Positions 16,685 to 25,539 are shown, numbered from the stretch's first letter. The stretch is DNA of 64,000 nucleotides from Novosphingobium pokkalii (GCF_014652855.1 NZ_BMZP01000015.1:48253-112252); one strand, 5' to 3'. Notes: generated by a model not told the origin, from the sequence alone. Numbers and translations: made by a program.

Positions 16685-17824
16685 TCAGGCGATGAGAGGT
16701 TGGTGACCGCCGTTGTCGCCGAAGGCCTCTTCGCGATAGAGGCCCAGAGCGCGCATCACCGGCAGGTCGTGGAACGCGAAGAGGCAGGCATCCTCGCGAT
16801 CAGAGGCGTTGGCATGTTCGTGGTACATCCAGGCGGGCACGACGAAGATGTCACGCTCCTTCCAGTCGAACCGCCGGCCATTGATGATCGACCAGCCGCT
16901 GCCCTTGCAGCATTGGTAGACGAAGCTGCCCGTCTGGCGATGTGCGCGTGTGCGCTCGCCAGGACGCAGCATCTGGATATGCGCGCCAATGGTCATCATT
17001 ACCGGGCCGCCGGTGTCGGGATTGACGTATTCCATCAACACCCCGTCGAAAGGCGAACCGTCGGTCACTGCGGCGTAGCGCTGCAACGCGTCATAGGTGG
17101 GGGCCCATTCGTACTTGAGCAGCGGCGAATAGCGCTTGGTCCAGCTTGATCCCCAGGGCCGGAGGCCGGGATTGCCCCAGGTGTGGACCGAAGCATCGAC
17201 CGGGTAGCGCATCGCCTGGGACAGGTCGGGGTGCACTTCATAGAAGTTTGCTTCGAGTGCGTTCATCAGCGGGATGTCGAGCCCGTCCTGCCAGATGCAC
17301 ACGCTGCCATCTTCGGCCACGCCGTGCTCGTGCCATGTGCCGTTGGGGGTGAGCACGAAATCGTTCGCACCCAGCGTCATCTTCTGCCCGTCGACGTTGG
17401 TGAACGCCCCGTTGCCTTCCATGATGAAGCGCAGCGCCGAGGCGCTGTGTCGGTGCGACGACGCGCATTCGCCGGGCTTCATGACCTGCAGCCCTGAGTA
17501 GAGCCAGCCGACCGCCGCCACCACATCCTGTCGGCCGGGATTTTCCAGATAGATCACCCGCCGCCCTGCCTGCTCGGGGGTAACGAGATCAAGCGCACGC
17601 AGCACGTCGGCGCGCAGATCATCATAGCGCCACAGCATCGGCTGCGAGGTTGAGGCCGGCTCCCACGGCTCGATCTTGTTGGCCACTGTCCACAGCGCAC
17701 CCGTGCCCAGCGTCGCGAGCCGGCGATAGTAGGCCACCAGTTCGGGTGTGTCTGCCACGTTGGCGCGGCCGATCCGATCCTCGCGATAGCTGTCGTAAGT
17801 CGTGGTGGTCACCGCACTCTCCAT
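16685..17824 (-). CDS. Gentisate 1,2-dioxygenase-like bicupin
   Basis: 379 residues, two cupin domains. The first carries the iron motif SSHRHSASALRFIMEG (His124, His126) with a third ligand at TWHEH (His165), the gentisate dioxygenase arrangement. The second cupin (RAHRQTGSFVYQCCKGSGWSIINGRRFDWKERD) is less canonical. The family opens gentisate, salicylate or 1-hydroxy-2-naphthoate rings with O2. It is first in an operon with the FAH-family hydrolase and divergent from the nitrilase. The promoter region contains a sequence related to the MarR palindrome. The exact substrate is uncertain. Confidence 0.85.
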   Translation of the reverse strand: MESAVTTTTYDSYREDRIGRANVADTPELVAYYRRLATLGTGALWTVANKIEPWEPASTSQPMLWRYDDLRADVLRALDLVTPEQAGRRVIYLENPGRQDVVAAVGWLYSGLQVMKPGECASSHRHSASALRFIMEGNGAFTNVDGQKMTLGANDFVLTPNGTWHEHGVAEDGSVCIWQDGLDIPLMNALEANFYEVHPDLSQAMRYPVDASVHTWGNPGLRPWGSSWTKRYSPLLKYEWAPTYDALQRYAAVTDGSPFDGVLMEYVNPDTGGPVMMTIGAHIQMLRPGERTRAHRQTGSFVYQCCKGSGWSIINGRRFDWKERDIFVVPAWMYHEHANASDREDACLFAFHDLPVMRALGLYREEAFGDNGGHQPLIA

Positions 17825-17859
17825 CGCGTCAACGAGGCCCAGGCCGCGCTCACGAATTT

Positions 17860-17876
17860 ATTATAGGCTTAAAATA
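17860..17876. promoter_or_regulatory. Candidate MarR operator in divergent promoter
   Basis: ATTATAGGCTTAAAAT matches 10 of 16 positions of the palindrome GCTTTAGGCCTAAAGC upstream of marR. It lies between the dioxygenase start and the nitrilase, so one site could control both. Confidence 0.4.
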
Positions 17877-17941
17877 TCTTGCTTCGGCGGCGCTGGCAAG
17901 CCATCAGTTGCAGCGCAATGCCAGCTGCCGAGGAGCCCTGC

Positions 17942-18919
17942 ATGATAAAGCCGTTTCGCGCCGCCGTAGTCCAGGCGGCCGCCGTTCCCGACGATTCGCT
18001 GGCCTCCGCCGAACGCGCGGCCACGCGCGTGCGGCAGGCGGCCGCCCAGGGTGCGCGGCTGGTCGTCTTTCCCGAGGCATTCATCGGCGGCTATCCCAAG
18101 GGGGCCACTTTCGGCGCGCCCGTGGGTCTGCGTCGACCCGAGGGACGCGAGGATTACCGCCGATATCACGCCAACGCGATTGCGCTCGATGGCCCCGAGG
18201 TCGCGCTTCTTGCCGAGGCAGTGCGTGAGACCGGGGCTTTCGTCGTGATCGGCGTGATCGAGCGCGACGGCGGCACGGTCTATTGCACCGCGCTGTTCCT
18301 CGACGGTGAACGCGGGGTGGTGGGCAAGCACCGCAAGCTCATGCCGACGGGCGCCGAACGCCTGATCTGGGGCTTTGGCGATGGCTCGACACTGCCGGTG
18401 ATCGACACTCCGCTCGGCCGGATCGGCGCCGTCATCTGTTGGGAAAACTACATGCCAATGCTGCGCATGGCGATGTACGGCCAGGGCGTGACGCTTTACT
18501 GCGCCCCCACGGCAGATGACCGCGATACCTGGCCCGCCTCGATGCAGCACATCGCGCTGGAGGGCCGGGCCTATGTGTTCTCGGCCTGCCAGCACATTAC
18601 GCGCGGTGCTTACCCGGCCGATTTCGACTGTGCGCTGGGCGACGATCCCGAAACCGTGCTGTTGCGCGGCGGCTCGATGATCGTCTCGCCGCTGGGCCGG
18701 GTGCTCGCCGGGCCCGACTATACGCCCGACACCATCCTCTATGCCGACATCGATCCCGATGAAGTGACCCGCGGCAAGTTCGACTTCGACGTGGCCGGGC
18801 ATTACGCCCGCCCCGATGTGTTCTCGTTGCATGTCGATGCAACCGCACGGCAGCCGGTCCGTTTCGACACCGCGCGCCGCGACGGGCGAGCCGCTTCAGC
18901 CACTGCGCGGGGGGCGTGA
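17942..18919 (+). CDS. Nitrilase (carbon-nitrogen hydrolase)
   Basis: 325 residues. The Glu-Lys-Cys triad is present: Glu45 (VVFPEAFIGG), Lys132 (KHRKLMPT) and Cys166 (AVICWENYMP), with the CWE motif of true nitrilases rather than amidases. These cytosolic homo-oligomers convert organic nitriles to acids and ammonia. The ATG at 17942 follows GAGGAG. It overlaps the downstream flavin reductase by 4 bp (GTGA), an unusual pairing. An aryl- or arylaceto-nitrile, for instance from glucosinolates or cyanogenic compounds, would fit the context; this is inference. Confidence 0.88.
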   Translation: MIKPFRAAVVQAAAVPDDSLASAERAATRVRQAAAQGARLVVFPEAFIGGYPKGATFGAPVGLRRPEGREDYRRYHANAIALDGPEVALLAEAVRETGAFVVIGVIERDGGTVYCTALFLDGERGVVGKHRKLMPTGAERLIWGFGDGSTLPVIDTPLGRIGAVICWENYMPMLRMAMYGQGVTLYCAPTADDRDTWPASMQHIALEGRAYVFSACQHITRGAYPADFDCALGDDPETVLLRGGSMIVSPLGRVLAGPDYTPDTILYADIDPDEVTRGKFDFDVAGHYARPDVFSLHVDATARQPVRFDTARRDGRAASATARGA

Positions 18920-19563
18920 CCACGATGCAGTTCGATTTCGCCAACCTCGACGCGGCCTCCCGCTACAAGCTGATGGCCGCTGCGATTACCCCGCGCCCGA
19001 TCGCCTGGCTCACCACGCAGTCGCAGCACGGTGTGCGCAACGCCGCCCCCTACAGTTTCTTCAACATGATGGGCGCGGCACCGCCTCTCGTCGCGGTCGG
19101 CCTGATGCGCCGCCCAGATGGCACGCACAAGGACAGCGCACACAACATCCTTACAACGCGCGAATTCGTCGTGAATCTGGTCGCCGAACATGACGCCGCA
19201 GCAATGAACTTCACCTGCATCGACGCCCCGCCCGACTTTGACGAGTTGGCCGCGGCAGGTGTTGCCATCGCCCCCAGCATCGCGATTGCCCCACCGCGGA
19301 TCGCCAGTGCACCGGTGTCGATGGAATGCCGGCTGTTCCAGGCGATCGAGGCCGGCGAGTCCACCATCGTGCTCGGTGAAGTGGTGCGCTTTCACGTCCG
19401 TGACGACCTCATCGATCCCGCGCGACTCCATGTCGATACCCTGGCGATGAACCTCATCGCGCGCATGCACGGCGGCGGCTGGTATGCCCGGTCGACCGAT
19501 CTGTTGCAGCTCGAACGCCCGACCTGGGCGGAATGGCATGGAGCGCTGCGCGCGGATGGCTGA
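18916..19563 (+). CDS. Flavin reductase family protein
   Basis: 215 residues of the DIM6/NTAB flavin-reductase-like split barrel (MAAAITPRPIAWLTTQSQHGVRNAAPYSFFNMMGAAPPLVAVGL, then FVVNLVAEHDAAAMN). The family uses NAD(P)H to reduce FMN or FAD, often for a two-component monooxygenase, or binds flavin for other chemistry. The start is probably GTG at 18916, overlapping the nitrilase stop; an ATG three codons later is possible. The nearest flavin-dependent oxygenase is at 7407, some 10 kb away. Confidence 0.82.
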   Translation: MTTMQFDFANLDAASRYKLMAAAITPRPIAWLTTQSQHGVRNAAPYSFFNMMGAAPPLVAVGLMRRPDGTHKDSAHNILTTREFVVNLVAEHDAAAMNFTCIDAPPDFDELAAAGVAIAPSIAIAPPRIASAPVSMECRLFQAIEAGESTIVLGEVVRFHVRDDLIDPARLHVDTLAMNLIARMHGGGWYARSTDLLQLERPTWAEWHGALRADG

Positions 19564-19574
19564 GCCGGGATTGG

Positions 19575-21062
19575 TCAGAGCGGCGCATCCCACGCCGCGA
19601 CGGGCGTGATCGCCAGGTCCGTGATGCGATCATCCGCGGTTGTCGCCAGCGTTACATCGACGATCCCGCCGGCGTAACGCGCGCGATAGCGCCAGGCCGG
19701 GCCGCCGCAGGTGCTGGTGCGCGCGAAGGGTTCCACCGCCTCGATCCGGCCAAGCGGCGCTAATACCCCGGCATATTGCCCCACCATCTCCTTGAGATCG
19801 AGCGCGGCATAGTGGGCGAAAGCAGCCGGCTCCACGCGGTTTTCGGCAACGGCGCCCAGCACTTTGCGCACCCGCGCAGTCATCGCCGCCACCGGCGCAG
19901 TCGCCCGGTCGGGCAGCGGCTCTGCCTTTGGCCGGGCCAGCGCCGGCACGGTCAGCGCCGCGATCTGGCGTGCCAGCGTCTCGGCGTCGGCGCCCTCACC
20001 GTTGGCGAGTACCGCCACGGTCAGACCTTGCGCACCATAGCGGATGGCAAATGTCTGGAAACCTTGCCAGCTGCCGCCATGCCACCAGGTGCGCCCATCG
20101 ACATACCAGCCCAGGCCATAGCCACAGGTTGCGCCATTGGGCAGGCGTGCCGCCTCGCCCATCTGTGCCCACGACCGCGGCGACAGCACGGCACCCCGAC
20201 TCATCGCCCCGGCCCAGGCGGCATAGTCCAACGCCGAAAGGTAAAGCGAACCATCGGCGGTGGAATTGGCTGCGGCAGATATCCATTCGGCGTTGCGCAG
20301 GTGCCCGTCGCGGCGCTCGTAGCCGGCGGCACGGCCAGGGATGATCGCCAGTTCGTCGATTCCGCGCGCCCGCGTCATGCCTGCAGGCGCAAAGACTTCT
20401 TGCGCAAGGTAGTCGGCATAGGGCCGCCCAGTGATGCGCCGGATCGCCTGACCCAGCACCACGTAATCGACGTAGCCGAACCGCCAACGCGTGCCGGCGG
20501 CGAAGTTGAGATCTTCGTGCGCGATGATGTCGAGCATCTGCGCATCGGTATATTCGACGCGGAAATCACCGTTGGGCGTCGCCGGCAACCCGGAGGTGTG
20601 GGACAGCATCTGCCGCACGGTAACAGGCTGCCAGCGCGCGGGCAGTTCGGGCAGAATTGCACGGATCGATCGGTCGAGGTCGAGCCGACCCTGTTCGGCC
20701 AGACGCAGCACACCGGCGGCTGTGAACTGCATGCCCAGCGCCCCGGTCTTGAACAGCGTGTCGGCATGCACCGGCACGCTGTGTTCAAGGTTGGCAAAAC
20801 CGAACCCCTCGACGCGCAGCGGCACTCCGTCCTTGACGATGGCAATAGCGATGCCGGGCACGTCGGCACGCGCGCGTTCGGCCTCCACCGCGCGCGCCAC
20901 CGGGTCGGCGACCGCCAAAGCGGGCGCAACCGTCTCCGCGCGGCTCGGCCAGGCGATCGCCAACGCCGCAACCACCGCGACCAGGACAAGCAGGGCCGGG
21001 ATGGTGGAAGAGGGCGTTTTCAAACGAACGGGCCTTTGCCCGCGAAACAGGGTCTGGTTCAT
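19575..21062 (-). CDS. Beta-lactamase-fold serine hydrolase lacking SxxK (probable pseudoenzyme)
   Basis: 495 residues: N-terminal signal or membrane anchor (about 20-42), a class C beta-lactamase / penicillin-binding-like domain, and a C-terminal domain of about 130 residues. The catalytic SxxK is replaced by Ala108-Leu-Gly-Met111 (TLFKTGALGMQFTAAG), the YxN motif reads Tyr197-Val-Asp, and the HGG motif is kept (TWWHGGSWQGF). Both the nucleophile and general base are therefore missing. The reading frame is intact with normal codon use, so it is not decaying; a binding or regulatory role is likely. I place the start at the ATG at 21062; an in-frame TTG exists at 21098. No clear ribosome site decides it. 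Confidence 0.8.
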   Translation of the reverse strand: MNQTLFRGQRPVRLKTPSSTIPALLVLVAVVAALAIAWPSRAETVAPALAVADPVARAVEAERARADVPGIAIAIVKDGVPLRVEGFGFANLEHSVPVHADTLFKTGALGMQFTAAGVLRLAEQGRLDLDRSIRAILPELPARWQPVTVRQMLSHTSGLPATPNGDFRVEYTDAQMLDIIAHEDLNFAAGTRWRFGYVDYVVLGQAIRRITGRPYADYLAQEVFAPAGMTRARGIDELAIIPGRAAGYERRDGHLRNAEWISAAANSTADGSLYLSALDYAAWAGAMSRGAVLSPRSWAQMGEAARLPNGATCGYGLGWYVDGRTWWHGGSWQGFQTFAIRYGAQGLTVAVLANGEGADAETLARQIAALTVPALARPKAEPLPDRATAPVAAMTARVRKVLGAVAENRVEPAAFAHYAALDLKEMVGQYAGVLAPLGRIEAVEPFARTSTCGGPAWRYRARYAGGIVDVTLATTADDRITDLAITPVAAWDAPL

Positions 21063-21164
21063 GCTGTCCACGATGCCCGCGGGACACGGCGGCCCCAATG
21101 GCGCAACCGGCCCCGAACGCGGCGAATGCGGCCGCGCCCCGTGTCACGGCCATGCCGCATCGCT

Positions 21165-22562
21165 TCAACGTGCCGGGGCCGTCGCCGCTGCGATCGGGTG
21201 ATACTCGGGCGCGGGGGCGGCATTGTCCCAGATTCCCTGCGATCGGGTGGGCCGATCCACCGCCAGGCTCGCGCCCAGGTTGGCACTGCCCAGCGTGCGC
21301 ACCTGGAACAAGGCCTCAAAGCCGCCGCCACAGCCGATCCGTCCCCGTCGCAGGCCGCGCAGCCGCCCCGTGTCGGTGGCAAGCTCGGCCATCTCGCGCA
21401 GGCCCGGATCGCGCAGCGCAGCGATCACCAGCACGGTATTGCCTGCCGGGCCGGGCAGACAGGCTAGGTAGCCATAGTCGCGCCGCGCTATGCGTTCGTC
21501 GCGCAGTTCCATTCCATCGCTGTGATAGGCCTTGCCGCCCTTCACATCGACCAGACTGTCAAGCCCGGTATCGAGACGAAAGCCCGAGGCTTGCGCCAGC
21601 GGATCGCGCAGCAGCGAGCCGATGCCGCTCAACTGGCCGACATAGACCACGTCGGAGACCTTGAGCACGTCGGGCGTCAGTTGCGAGGCGGCGATCAGGC
21701 GGATCGGGCGCTGGGCGAAGGCCGGGTCGCGCAACAAAGCCGCACGGATCGTGGCTACTGCTGTCATCGTTGCGCTGGTGACATAGTGCTGGTCGCCGTC
21801 TGTCACGGCGCCAGCAGTCTCGGGGTTGAGGATCTGGAAAATGATCAGATCCTCGCGCGTGGGTACCGCGCGATCCCATACCAACCGCGCCGGCATGCCC
21901 GGTGCGGGGGTTTCGGCAAAGAAGTAATAGTCTCCCATGACCACGGTGATCGGTCGCGACGCCCCGGCCAACGCCGACCACGGTGCCGCGCCGTCGAGCC
22001 TGTCACCTGCTCCGCGCTGCCAGCGCACCGCCAGCACGCTGCCCAGCACGACGGCGACCACGGCCAGGAAGGCTACCACGGCGATCACCCCGGCGCGCGC
22101 CGGACCTGTGCCGGGCGGTGCAGCCGGCGGCTGCGCGGTGATCCCGTCTTCATGCTGCGCAGGCGTGGCCGCATCGACCAGAACCAGGCGATAGGTGCCC
22201 ACCGGCAGGTGCAGCCTGGGGCCGGGCTCGTGGGCGAACTCGGTCTCGATCAGACGACGCAGACGGTGCACGTAGACGCGCACGTTGGCGTCGGGGCGAT
22301 GCGCCGCGCTGCGTCCATCGGCAAATACCTCGGCGGCGATCTGCGCCTCGGACGGGGCGGCGGCATCGCCAGCCCGCGCCGCCAGATGGTCGAACAGCGC
22401 GAGCAACTTGTCCGATCGGCTGCGTTCCAGTGCATCGCGCATCCGCGCCACCGCCACGTCGAAGGCTGTATCGCTACCGTCACCGGCGGCATCGTCGTGC
22501 TTGCTGGCGGGCGGCGCCGTGGGCGAATCGCTTGGGCTGTCTGGGGGAGGAATCGCTGGCAC
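21165..22562 (-). CDS. Membrane-tethered ToxR/CadC-like regulator, copy 2
   Basis: 465 residues, same architecture as the protein at 13293. Winged-helix region about 40-128 (LLALFDHLAARAGDAAAPSEAQIAAEVFADG, NVRVYVHRLRRLIETEF, LHLPVGTYRLVL), one membrane segment about 157-180, and a periplasmic domain with YFFAETPAPG, DVVYVGQLSGIGSLL and RRDYGYLACLPGPAG. The GTG start at 22562 follows GAGAGG. Upstream, TGCAACAA and TTGTTGCGA form an inverted repeat. It probably controls the exported proteins transcribed divergently from 22867. Confidence 0.77.
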   Translation of the reverse strand: MPAIPPPDSPSDSPTAPPASKHDDAAGDGSDTAFDVAVARMRDALERSRSDKLLALFDHLAARAGDAAAPSEAQIAAEVFADGRSAAHRPDANVRVYVHRLRRLIETEFAHEPGPRLHLPVGTYRLVLVDAATPAQHEDGITAQPPAAPPGTGPARAGVIAVVAFLAVVAVVLGSVLAVRWQRGAGDRLDGAAPWSALAGASRPITVVMGDYYFFAETPAPGMPARLVWDRAVPTREDLIIFQILNPETAGAVTDGDQHYVTSATMTAVATIRAALLRDPAFAQRPIRLIAASQLTPDVLKVSDVVYVGQLSGIGSLLRDPLAQASGFRLDTGLDSLVDVKGGKAYHSDGMELRDERIARRDYGYLACLPGPAGNTVLVIAALRDPGLREMAELATDTGRLRGLRRGRIGCGGGFEALFQVRTLGSANLGASLAVDRPTRSQGIWDNAAPAPEYHPIAAATAPAR

Positions 22563-22866
22563 GGGCCTCTCAACAAAAATGCAACAATCATCGCCTGAAT
22601 ACGCACGTTGTTGCGATTTGGAAATGACTTCGCGCGAATTGTGCGCCCCACAGCGTGCCGTTCATGCCTGCGCGCCAGCCCCAGAATGCAGTGCTTGTAA
22701 CGGTTTCACAACAGTAATCCCTTCGCGCGAGCCGTCACCGTGCGCCAGCGTTGCATCACGGGTCGCACGGTTGCCGACCGGGCGGACAAGGGCTGAACCA
22801 GCCAACAGCACACCGCCGCCGGCCACCCCGCCCAGCGCACAGACGCCACACAAGAGGAGCTTACCC
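22563..22866. promoter_or_regulatory. Divergent promoter region with TTGTTGC inverted repeat
   Basis: No coding sequence seen. On the plus strand AATGCAACAA near 22580 and TTGTTGCGATT near 22611 form an inverted repeat with about 22 bp between arms, close to the regulator start. Further right are GTAACGGTTTCACAAC near 22696 and the AGGAG of the DUF6152 gene. Confidence 0.4.
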
Positions 22867-23247
22867 ATGATCTGGATCAGCAAGACGACCGCCGCTCTCG
22901 CCGGCATCGTCACCCTGGCCCTCGCCAGCCCGGCCCTTGCCCACCATTCCTTCGCGATGTTTGACCAGACCCGGATCGATACCAAGCGCGGCGCCACCGT
23001 CGCCGAGTTCCGCTTTACCAACCCGCATTCGTTCGTGGTCGTCAATGTCAACGAGGGCGGCACCGTCACCCGCTATGCACTCGAATGCAGCAGCGTGAAC
23101 ATGATGAGCAAGGTTGGCTGGAAGTTCAACACGCTCAAGACCGGCGACAAGGTGGACATCGCCTTCTACCCGCTCCGCAATGGCAAGCCCGGCGGCATGC
23201 TCAAGACGATCAAGGTCGCTGACGGGCGCACGCTGAGCGGCTGGTAA
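22867..23247 (+). CDS. DUF6152 family exported protein, copy 1
   Basis: 126 residues with a Sec signal (1-25, ending PALA-H). The mature protein begins HHSFAMFD, the DUF6152 signature, continues with FTNPHSFVVVNV and ends FYPLRNGKPGGMLKTIKVADGRTLSGW. It is about 65 percent identical by eye to the copy at 42920. Function unknown; small periplasmic beta-rich protein. The start codon at 22867 follows AGGAG. It is followed by a PDISGVW-family gene and a Tat-exported propeller, likely one operon. Confidence 0.83.
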   Translation: MIWISKTTAALAGIVTLALASPALAHHSFAMFDQTRIDTKRGATVAEFRFTNPHSFVVVNVNEGGTVTRYALECSSVNMMSKVGWKFNTLKTGDKVDIAFYPLRNGKPGGMLKTIKVADGRTLSGW

Positions 23248-23337
23248 GGCCGGCGCCACGTCCGGGACGACTACCGCGCCCACACCAAAAATTGCCAACG
23301 ACGCGGCGCACGTGATGCGCCGCGCGGGGAGATCACG

Positions 23338-24144
23338 ATGCACCTGCGCCCCTCCATACTGCTGGCCGCCTGCGCCGCCGCGCTGATCGCCGGCACCGCC
23401 ACTGCTGCGCCAGCCCATGCAAGCCGCCCTGCGCCGGCAAAACCTGTTGCCGCCACGGCCCAGCCCGACATCAGCGGCGTGTGGGAGCTCTATCCCGACC
23501 CCTTTGCCGGCGACGAGAACACGTTCCGCGAATTGTCGGTGCCCGGCGATGGGCCGAAACTGCGCGAACCCTATGCCAGCCAGTGGAAGGCCCAGCGCGC
23601 CAAGCGCGATGCCGCGCTCAAGGCCGGCAAGCCACTGGTCGATCCGAGCACGCAGTGCCTGCCCGAAGGCATGCCGGCGATCATGGGTGCGATCTTTCCG
23701 CTGGAAATCCTGCAGACGCCGGGCCGGGTCACCGTCCTCGCTGAATTTCTCACGCAGACCCGGCGTATCTACCTCGGCCGCCAGCAGCCCGCGCTCGATG
23801 ACATCAACCCCTCGTTCTACGGCCTTGCCACCGGCCGCTGGGAGGGTGACACGCTTGTCGTGACAACCCGCGGGGTCAAGGAGGACGTGCGCTTCTTCGA
23901 GATCCCGCATAGCGCCGAGATGACGATCACCGAGCGCATCCGTCGTACGGGCCCCGACCTCATGGAGGACCAGATCACCATCGACGATCCCAAGATGCTG
24001 ATCGAGCCCTATCGCTTCACCTATGGCTACAAGCGCAATCCCACCTACGAGATGCAGGAATACTTCTGCGACCGCGAGGACCCGCTGTTCAAGGTGACGA
24101 GCGACGGCACGGTCGAGATGAAGGACACCGACGAGATCAAGTAG
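23338..24144 (+). CDS. Exported protein of unknown function (PDISGVW family), copy 2
   Basis: 268 residues; Sec signal about 1-28 (LAACAAALIAGTATAAPAHA). The mature part has PDISGVWELYPDPFAG, STQCLPEGMPAIMGAIFPLEILQ, VTVLAEFLTQTRRIYLG, FYGLATGRWEGDTLVVTTRGVKEDVRFFEIPHSAEM and a C-terminal YFCDREDPLF. It is a paralogue of the protein at 9566. Paired cysteines (QCLPEG and YFCD or YVCD) are conserved in both, perhaps a disulfide. No catalytic motif recognised. Confidence 0.72.
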   Translation: MHLRPSILLAACAAALIAGTATAAPAHASRPAPAKPVAATAQPDISGVWELYPDPFAGDENTFRELSVPGDGPKLREPYASQWKAQRAKRDAALKAGKPLVDPSTQCLPEGMPAIMGAIFPLEILQTPGRVTVLAEFLTQTRRIYLGRQQPALDDINPSFYGLATGRWEGDTLVVTTRGVKEDVRFFEIPHSAEMTITERIRRTGPDLMEDQITIDDPKMLIEPYRFTYGYKRNPTYEMQEYFCDREDPLFKVTSDGTVEMKDTDEIK

Positions 24145-24219
24145 GCCGTCGCGGGTCTGCATCGCCGGGCCGGTCGCGTGCGGCTGGCCCGGATTTCCAT
24201 GGCGGAGGAGCCCCCAACC

Positions 24220-25539
24220 ATGCGCGATCGGCGCACGTTCCTGCAAGGATCGCTGGCAAGCCTGGCCGCCGGCATGGGCGGCCTGCCCGCGTCGGCCTGT
24301 GCAAACCCGGCGCACGGCCGGATAGTCGGGGCGGTGCGGCGCGAGGACACGATCGTGCGCCTCGGTGGCCTGGGCGACGGCTACAAGATGACGCTGCGCC
24401 CTGACGGCACGCAACTCGTCGTCGTGAATGATGGGCCGGGCTGGAACAACCCGCCCACCACCTTCTACAATACCCGGCTGTGGACCGTTACGGGCACACC
24501 GCCTGCGCCGCACTTTGCCATGCTGCCGGGCTATCCCGATCTCGATCGCGACGCCCGGCCCGACGCGCCGCGCTATTATGGCCACGGCGTGATCCAGGTC
24601 GGGCAGCGAATCTACCAGTTCGTCGCCACACACGATGCCGCCCAGGATCGCCCACAGCGCTGGCGCGGGGCCAAGCTGATCCTATCGGACGACGGCGGCA
24701 CGACCTGGCGGAACCGCGACGGCACCACCCCCGTGGTGTGGGAGGACTGGGCCGGGCAGCGACGCGGCCCCTTCACCTTTTTCGATGAGCCGGATGGCGC
24801 ACTGTCGCTGCTGACCTTCCTCCAGCAGATGCGCGGGCAACGCGCCGCGCCCGGTGGGTGGCTGATGCTCTACGGGCTGGATGGCAACACCGATGGACGG
24901 ATGAACCAGCTGCTGCTGCTGCGCGTGCCGGTCGATAGCGTGGCCGATCGCGCGGCTTACCGCTTCTTTGCGGGCCACGATGCCATGGGCCAGCCGATCT
25001 GGTCAGCCGACATCGCCGCGCGCCGCGCGGTGCATCGCTTCCCGCGCGGCTGGGTCAACCATGCCAACCTCTTCCCCGGTGACCTCGTGGTCGAAAGCTG
25101 GCTGCCCAGCGTGGTCTACAATGCCCCACTCGGGATCTACATGATGGCGAGCGCGGGCATCGGCGTGGGCAGCGACGGCACAGAATTTGGCAAGCCCAGC
25201 TATTTCGGGCTGTGGGTGTCCCCCTCACCTTGGGGACCGTGGCGCCAGATCCACGAGGAGACAGCGTGGTACCCGGGTGGCGACAGGCACGCGCGCGCCT
25301 ATGCCCCGCAGATCGCGCCGGGCTGGATCGCACCGGACGGGCGCTCGTTCTGGCTGGCCTGGTCAGACCTTCGCGGCATCCGCGCTTTTGGGCGTGACGA
25401 AGCGCTGCTCGACGCCGCCCTTGCCAAGGCCGCTACGCCTGCCGATCGCGCCACGACCGAGACCCGCTTCCTGCAACGCTACATGCCCGGCTTCTCGTTC
25501 AATGCCCAACGCGTCGATCTGCGTCTCGCCCCAGCCTGA
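24220..25539 (+). CDS. Tat-exported beta-propeller protein (DUF4185/sialidase-like)
   Basis: 439 residues. The N-terminus RDRRTFLQGSLASLAAGMGG is a twin-arginine signal, so the protein is exported folded. Repeated blocks such as GDGYKMTLRPDGTQLVVVNDG, YYGHGVIQVGQRIYQFVATHD, LILSDDGGTTWRNRDG and WLPSVVYNAPLGIYMMASAGIG resemble DUF4185 or glycosidase-like five-bladed propellers; one Asp-box is clear. The activity, perhaps on a glycosylated substrate, is unproven. The ATG at 24220 follows GGAGGAG. It is last gene of the DUF6152-PDISGVW set. Confidence 0.68.
   Translation: MRDRRTFLQGSLASLAAGMGGLPASACANPAHGRIVGAVRREDTIVRLGGLGDGYKMTLRPDGTQLVVVNDGPGWNNPPTTFYNTRLWTVTGTPPAPHFAMLPGYPDLDRDARPDAPRYYGHGVIQVGQRIYQFVATHDAAQDRPQRWRGAKLILSDDGGTTWRNRDGTTPVVWEDWAGQRRGPFTFFDEPDGALSLLTFLQQMRGQRAAPGGWLMLYGLDGNTDGRMNQLLLLRVPVDSVADRAAYRFFAGHDAMGQPIWSADIAARRAVHRFPRGWVNHANLFPGDLVVESWLPSVVYNAPLGIYMMASAGIGVGSDGTEFGKPSYFGLWVSPSPWGPWRQIHEETAWYPGGDRHARAYAPQIAPGWIAPDGRSFWLAWSDLRGIRAFGRDEALLDAALAKAATPADRATTETRFLQRYMPGFSFNAQRVDLRLAPA

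Noticed and set aside
19776..21467. 563-codon forward open frame over the beta-lactamase-like gene
   Set aside because: Shadow of a clearly conserved reverse gene; Arg/His/Gly-rich without motifs.
22861..24633. 590-codon reverse open frame under the DUF6152 and PDISGVW genes
   Set aside because: Antisense to two genes with signal peptides and paralogues; translation resembles no family.
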